From: Clostridia bacterium | GTDB taxonomy: Bacteria > Bacillota > Clostridia > Lachnospirales > WQUN01 | Length of the DNA: 6,707 nucleotides | Assembly (NCBI GenBank): GCA_025997155.1 | Contig: BNUF01000134.1 | Span: forward strand, 1 to 6,707 | Direction of reading: 5' to 3' | Shown: one piece after another, positions 3,197 to 6,707 of the stretch | Layout of the letters: each line of letters begins with the position of its first letter | How positions within the stretch are numbered: position 1 is the stretch's first letter | Made by a program: the position numbers and the translations under genes | Notes under the pieces: model-generated | Told to the model about the DNA's origin: nothing | Database searches by the model: none | The model's input: only the letters and a program-made list of their open reading frames with translations

Positions 3197-3610
3197 ATGC
3201 CTGAACCGAAATATGAGCTGACGACATTATCCAAAACCGTTGCCGGGACGGAAACGACGGTGTACGCTATCCAGGCTCTTCGAGATATTGCGGGGGTCGT
3301 AACCGTGGGGGAAATAGGCGGATTCCTTGAAAAAGAAGAAAACTTAAGCCACGACGGCAATTCGTGGGTATATCCGAATTCCTGCGTATACGGCGACGCC
3401 GTGGTATCGGGTAACGCAAGGGTGCGAGGCGGCTCCATAGTATTCGGCAACGCGCAAATATCCGAGAAAGCGTCGGTTTCAGAAAACTCGCGAATATCCG
3501 GAAACGTGCAGTTATCCGGCTCAATGATGGTTTACGGCGGCGCGGAACTATCCGGAGATATTCAGCTGGAAGGCAATTTGCAGATATCCGGCGACGGCAG
3601 CATCTCATAA
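3197..3610 (+). CDS. Left-handed beta-helix (hexapeptide-repeat) protein, YdcK-like
   Basis: A clear AAGGAG ribosome site (3182-3187) precedes the ATG, 14 bp after the preceding gene. Residues 1-57 form an N-terminal cap similar to YdcK-type proteins (ALRDIAGVVTVGEIGGFLEK, then NLSHDGNSWVY). From about residue 58 to the end there are roughly 13 six-residue repeats of the type (V/I/L)-x-G-(N/D)-(A)-x, such as VYGDAV, VSGNAR, VFGNAQ and ISGNVQ, which build a left-handed parallel beta-helix. No catalytic histidine or acyl-CoA-binding features are obvious, so an enzymatic role is unsupported. In a phage, such folds often serve in structural or receptor-contacting parts. It is the first gene of the late cluster after the regulator. 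Function is unknown. Confidence 0.7.
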   Translation: MPEPKYELTTLSKTVAGTETTVYAIQALRDIAGVVTVGEIGGFLEKEENLSHDGNSWVYPNSCVYGDAVVSGNARVRGGSIVFGNAQISEKASVSENSRISGNVQLSGSMMVYGGAELSGDIQLEGNLQISGDGSIS

Positions 3611-3630
3611 TATGGAGGCGGATAAGCATA

Positions 3631-4116
3631 ATGGAAAACGAATTAGTCCAATACGGTTACAAAGACGAGTCAGACGACGAGTTCATACCAGCGAATCCGC
3701 TTGCGGAAGATTTTACGGTTGGGGGAAATTTGCAGGACACGTCTTCGCATAAATCCGTTAAAGCGCATATGGAGGATACAGACCTTCACCATACCGGCGA
3801 CGAAATAATCGGATTGATAAACGAAAACGCCAACGGCGCGACAGAACTGTCCGACGACGCGCCAAACGCGCCTGCCGAAGAGGGTTCGGCGGGCGTTTCC
3901 GAGACGGCGAGCCGAGCCGACCACGCGCATCCGAAACAACAAAATCCTCTTGCGACGACGACGAGTCCGGGTTATATGTCTCCTGAGGACAAGGGTAAAA
4001 TCGATAAAATGTGGTGTCAGCTGAGTTTTGTTGATAATAACAAAGCGTACAAACTAGCTTTTATAAGAACCGAAACACCGGCGGTGTTTATAAAGACCCC
4101 GTGGTGGGAGCGGTAA
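3631..4116 (+). CDS. Phage fibre-like structural protein (161 aa)
   Basis: A GGAGG (3614-3618) lies 12 bases before the ATG, slightly far but usable. The protein carries three motifs common in phage tail or head fibres: a KAHMEDTDLHHTGDE segment (residues 44-58), the turn-rich SAGVSETASRADHAHP segment (86-101), and TTSPGYMSPEDKGKID (110-125), which resembles the 'GLMS-x-EDK-x-K' fibre repeat. The C-terminal 35 residues (QLSFVDNNKAYKLAFIR ... PWWER) look like a small beta domain. Negatively charged sequence dominates the first 80 residues. Its place before the packaging genes suggests a head or neck fibre rather than a distal tail fibre, but this is inference. No membrane segment is seen. Confidence 0.6.
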   Translation: MENELVQYGYKDESDDEFIPANPLAEDFTVGGNLQDTSSHKSVKAHMEDTDLHHTGDEIIGLINENANGATELSDDAPNAPAEEGSAGVSETASRADHAHPKQQNPLATTTSPGYMSPEDKGKIDKMWCQLSFVDNNKAYKLAFIRTETPAVFIKTPWWER

Positions 4117-4119
4117 AAT

Positions 4120-4422
4120 ATGGCGCGGTCGATAGACGAACGGTTTTACCATTCGAGCAATTGGACGGCTTGCAGAAACTCGTACATGTCGAGGGTTCGG
4201 GGTATATGCGAACGGTGCGGCGGCGTCGCCGAAATAGTACACCACAAGACGCGCCTCACGGAGGCGAACTATCGCAATCCGTCTATCGCGTACGGGAACG
4301 CTAACCTTGAGGCGTTGTGCCAGTCGTGCCATAACAAGGAACATTACGGCAATAGTGACAGGCGAGAACGCTATACGACAGACGGCGCGGGAAATATTAT
4401 AACGTTTCCGTCCGCGGAGTGA
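4120..4422 (+). CDS. HNH endonuclease (phage packaging-associated)
   Basis: The start ATG is three bases after the previous stop, with GGGAGCGG upstream as ribosome site. The HNH core is complete: a zinc-type C30-x2-C33 pair, H41-H42 (IVHHK), N62 (ANLEALC), a second C67-x2-C70 pair, then H71 and H75 (CHNKEH). The protein is 100 residues, the usual length for the stand-alone HNH proteins encoded directly before the small terminase in cos-type phages. There they assist terminase cutting at the packaging site (known for HK97-like phages). The tail NIITFPSAE is typical of the family. The reading is confident, and the role follows from context. Confidence 0.9.
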   Translation: MARSIDERFYHSSNWTACRNSYMSRVRGICERCGGVAEIVHHKTRLTEANYRNPSIAYGNANLEALCQSCHNKEHYGNSDRRERYTTDGAGNIITFPSAE

Positions 4423-4424
4423 GT

Positions 4425-4530
4425 AATATATACCCCCCATACATTTTTTGGCAAAAAAAGGGGACAGGGGCAACGGCATGGGGCTTCGAAAAACTCCGAA
4501 AGGTTTTCTATAAAAACTTAAAAATCAGCG
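4425..4530 (+). other. Candidate packaging (cos) region between HNH and small terminase
   Basis: The noncoding gap holds a C6 run (4433-4438), tttttt-ggc-aaaaaaa (4444-4459), GGGG tracts at 4460-4463 and 4467-4470, and an AT-rich stretch (4503-4524). C-rich and G-rich blocks around a T/A palindrome, placed between HNH and TerS genes, are common at cos sites of related phages. No transcription signal explains them. The exact cut cannot be set from sequence alone. Confidence 0.35.
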
Positions 4531-4542
4531 AGGGGAAGGAGT

Positions 4543-4908
4543 ATGACAGATAAAAAGATTGCGGGCGAAAAAGAAAAACTGATAAAAAAAGAGGTCAAGA
4601 GGATAACGACGATTTTGAGCGGCATTGACGAAAACAAACTCGCCGCCGTGCGTTCGGTAATCGAGAACGCCGCGTTCATGTCTGTATCGATGAAAGAACT
4701 TCAGACGCTGATAAACGAAAAAGGTTATACCTGCGAATACGACAGCGGGAAACAGACGGGGAAAAAGAAAACGCCCGAGTTTGACGCGTATATCGCCATG
4801 AGCAAAAACCACGCGGCGGCGATTAAACTGTTGTCGGACTTAGCGCCTCCCAAAGAAAGAAAAAGAAGTAGTTTGCAGGAAATGTTACTGCGTGGTGGTG
4901 AAGATTAA
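4543..4908 (+). CDS. terS: Terminase small subunit
   Basis: The ATG at 4543 follows AGGGG (seven bases) and AAGGAG (one base), an unusually tight double ribosome site. The 121-residue protein is helical and charged. Residues 10-60 (an ITTILSGIDENKLAAV helix, then IENAAFMSVSMKELQTLINEKG) and residues 78-101 (PEFDAYIAMSKNHAAAIKLLSDLAP) match the P27-type small terminase pattern of Bacillota phages. It recognises the packaging site and forms the ring that delivers DNA to the large subunit. Its end overlaps the large terminase start by 17 bp, so the two are probably translated together. The last residues (SSLQEMLLRGGED) are a common tail in the family. Function is sure from position and length; the exact subfamily is less certain. 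Confidence 0.8.
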   Translation: MTDKKIAGEKEKLIKKEVKRITTILSGIDENKLAAVRSVIENAAFMSVSMKELQTLINEKGYTCEYDSGKQTGKKKTPEFDAYIAMSKNHAAAIKLLSDLAPPKERKRSSLQEMLLRGGED

Positions 4909-6646
4909 CTATATAGCGGAATATCACAAAAAGATACAAAGCGGCGAAATTAACGTCGGGGCTTATATAAAGCAAGTGTACGCCTATGTAGTCAAGGGAT
5001 TGGAAAAAGGAAACTTCGGGTTTGACGAGAAAAAAGCCCAATTGTATATAGATTTTATGCAAACTTTTTGCCGCCAGTACGAGGGTTCGACTGATTTGCT
5101 GAAACTGTCACTATGGCAAAAAGCCTTTATAAGCTGTGTTTTCGGGATAATGAATAAAGAGGGGTTTAGGCAGTTCAGCGAGGTGCTGCTTGTAGTTGCC
5201 AGAAAGAACGGGAAAACCTTCTTGTCGTCCGCGATAATGACGGCGATGGCGTTTTTAGACAACGAACCGGGCGCTAAGATGCACTGCGTCGCCCCGCTGC
5301 TTGACCAATCGGAGAAAGCTTTTGAGGGCGTTTTGAATATGATTAGGGCAGACGGTGAACTTAGGAATTATCTTGTAAAAAGAAGGGATAAACTTGAGAT
5401 ATACAAAACCGAATCCGCCGCCTTAGCCGCGAGGTCTCCTAAAATATTAAAGAAGTCGGACGAGGACGAGGAAAACTCCGCCAATAAAACCATAATCTCG
5501 CGAATTGCCATGAACTCGAAACATAACAACGGCTACAATCCGTATTTTTGCCTTTTTGACGAATTAGCCGAATGGGAGGGCAACAAGGGCGACCTTATGT
5601 ATAAAGCTATGACAAGCGCTACGGGCGGACGCAATCAACCGTTGATGTTATCCGCCACAACGGGCGGATACGAACAACACGGAATTTACGACCAGCTTAT
5701 TGAACAGTCAATCTCGTTTCTTAACGGTGAAAGCAAACTTAAGCGTTTTCTGCCGTTTCTGTATATGATAGAGGACGAGAACAAATGGGACGACCTGACG
5801 GAACTTGAAAAATCGAATCCGAACATGGGAATTTCTCCAAAAAGGCATTTCTACTACGAGCAGATTGAGAAAGCGCGGTTATCCCTGACGCAGAAAGCGG
5901 AGTTTATATCGAAATTCGCGAACTTGCAGCAGGCTAATGACAGCGCGTGGCTGAAGGCATCGCAAGTAAACGACATGTGCGACTGTAAGTATACGTTGGA
6001 ACATTTTAGGGGCTTCGACGGGGTTGGAGGCGTGGACTTGTCAAAAACCACCGACTTGACTTGCGCTTGTGTTTTAATCGAGTACAAGGGGATAAAATAT
6101 TGTTTCGCGAAATTCTTTATGCCCAACAAATATATACAAGAAGCCGAAATCCGCGACAATCTGCCTTACAGGGTTTACGCGGCGCAAGGGCTTGTAGAGT
6201 TGTGCGACGGAGCTATGGTTGATTTTAACAAGGTCGTAGAGTGGTTTTTGAAGATACGCGACGAATACAAGATAAACGTTCCGATAATAGGCTACGATAA
6301 CGCAATGGCTGGTTATTTCGCGGACGAAATGCGGAAAAGACGCTATCTTATGGACGACGTGCGGCAAGGCTTCAATCTTTCGGCGGTTATGCGGGACTTT
6401 GAGGGCGAGATTCTAGAAAACAGGGTTAAGTTGTGCGATAATAATCTGCTGAAGGCTCATTTCTTGGACGTGGGCATAACGCACGACCTGACAAGCGACA
6501 AGATACGCCCTGTGAAAATAGAGGCGCGGAAACATATTGACGGCTTCGTGGCGGTTGTGGACGCCGTAACCATACGTCATAAACACGACAAGACATACGG
6601 CATGATGTTCCGAAACGAGGGAAAGGAACTAGTAAATGTTTCTTGA
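4892..6646 (+). CDS. terL: Terminase large subunit (ATPase + nuclease)
   Basis: Three GTG codons in a row (4892, 4895, 4898) are possible starts; AGGA (4878-4881) is the only ribosome site, so the exact start is uncertain. The ATPase part shows the Walker A-like RKNGKT (residues 104-109), Walker B FCLFDE (219-224) and the coupling motif SATTGG (254-259). The nuclease part shows the RNase-H-like acidic residues D382 (GGVDLS), D469 (GYDN) and D557 (FVAVVDA). The length of 584 residues is normal for the Terminase_1 group that pairs with HNH proteins. It powers DNA translocation into the prohead and cuts at the start and end. An acidic stretch (about 190-195) lies between Walker A and B. The gene overlaps both the small terminase and the next gene. 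Confidence 0.95.
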   Translation: MVVKINYIAEYHKKIQSGEINVGAYIKQVYAYVVKGLEKGNFGFDEKKAQLYIDFMQTFCRQYEGSTDLLKLSLWQKAFISCVFGIMNKEGFRQFSEVLLVVARKNGKTFLSSAIMTAMAFLDNEPGAKMHCVAPLLDQSEKAFEGVLNMIRADGELRNYLVKRRDKLEIYKTESAALAARSPKILKKSDEDEENSANKTIISRIAMNSKHNNGYNPYFCLFDELAEWEGNKGDLMYKAMTSATGGRNQPLMLSATTGGYEQHGIYDQLIEQSISFLNGESKLKRFLPFLYMIEDENKWDDLTELEKSNPNMGISPKRHFYYEQIEKARLSLTQKAEFISKFANLQQANDSAWLKASQVNDMCDCKYTLEHFRGFDGVGGVDLSKTTDLTCACVLIEYKGIKYCFAKFFMPNKYIQEAEIRDNLPYRVYAAQGLVELCDGAMVDFNKVVEWFLKIRDEYKINVPIIGYDNAMAGYFADEMRKRRYLMDDVRQGFNLSAVMRDFEGEILENRVKLCDNNLLKAHFLDVGITHDLTSDKIRPVKIEARKHIDGFVAVVDAVTIRHKHDKTYGMMFRNEGKELVNVS

Positions 6647-6707
6647 TTTTATCTTTAAGAAGCCCAAAAAAGACGGCGGCAAAAATCCCCAAAAAGAGCG
6701 GTATTAT
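6636..6707 (+). CDS. Phage portal protein, N-terminal fragment (cut by window end)
   Basis: The ATG at 6636 overlaps the large terminase end by 11 bp. AAAGGA (6622-6627) is a good ribosome site eight bases upstream. Only 24 codons are visible: MFLDFIFKKPKKDGGKNPQK and then ERYY. A short hydrophobic start, a basic KKPKK stretch and an aromatic pair are typical of portal N termini next to TerL. The portal forms the ring at the capsid vertex through which DNA enters. The call rests mostly on position. Confidence 0.7.
   Translation, partial: MFLDFIFKKPKKDGGKNPQKERYY

Noticed and set aside
4054..4479. Minus-strand frame opposite the HNH gene, and the plus frame 4101-4304
   Set aside because: Both are shadows of the HNH gene, whose full zinc and catalytic motif is in the 4120-4422 frame.
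1..6707. tRNA genes, CRISPR arrays, insertion sequences and integrase attachment sites
   Set aside because: I looked for cloverleaf arms, regularly spaced identical repeats with unique spacers, transposase motifs and att-like duplications, and saw none that hold up. The tandem repeats present have no spacers.

Overview
The window looks like part of a tailed double-stranded DNA phage or prophage of a Bacillota host, probably a Clostridia-type gut bacterium. The evidence is strong AGGAGG-type ribosome binding sites, a tightly packed rightward gene set, a DnaD-type replication protein, and a run of HNH endonuclease, small terminase, large terminase and portal start. The host assignment is inference.

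Layout. Positions 1-1335 hold the end of an early/replication block. A probable single replication gene (DUF6291-like N-terminal part plus DnaD-like C-terminal part) is split by a +1 frame change at an A8 run (545-552), and a small overlapping gene follows it. The first 177 bases are a patchwork: an exact 127-bp copy of 607-733 joined at 5-bp microhomology to an inverted copy of 1068-1122. This looks like a chimeric or assembly-derived contig end, so the true 5' end of the replication gene is missing.

Positions 1336-1847 carry no large gene but are dense in signals. There is a strong rightward promoter, a perfect 11-bp bidirectional terminator about 60 bp downstream, and a leftward ORF of about 39-41 codons with a near-perfect Shine-Dalgarno sequence that is sealed inside an 8-bp hairpin. 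Upstream of it lies a leftward extended -10 promoter, and a second leftward terminator lies beyond. Together they resemble a type I toxin-antitoxin (antisense RNA) module, and I consider this the most interesting candidate in the window.

Positions 1848-2619 form the early/late switch. They contain a small sigma-region-4/ArpU-like regulator, phased 10-bp tandem repeats before a TATAAT box, a strong terminator, a duplicated 33-bp promoter-like module with palindromes, and then a short SARP/BTAD-like winged-helix regulator (2619-3182), an unusual protein to find in a phage.

Positions 3197-6707 are the start of the late operon: a left-handed beta-helix protein, a fibre-like protein, an HNH endonuclease, a candidate cos region, a small terminase, a large terminase, and the first 24 codons of a probable portal gene. 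The genes are closely spaced or overlapping. They fit a pathway in which the regulators turn on late transcription and the HNH-TerS-TerL-portal set packages DNA.
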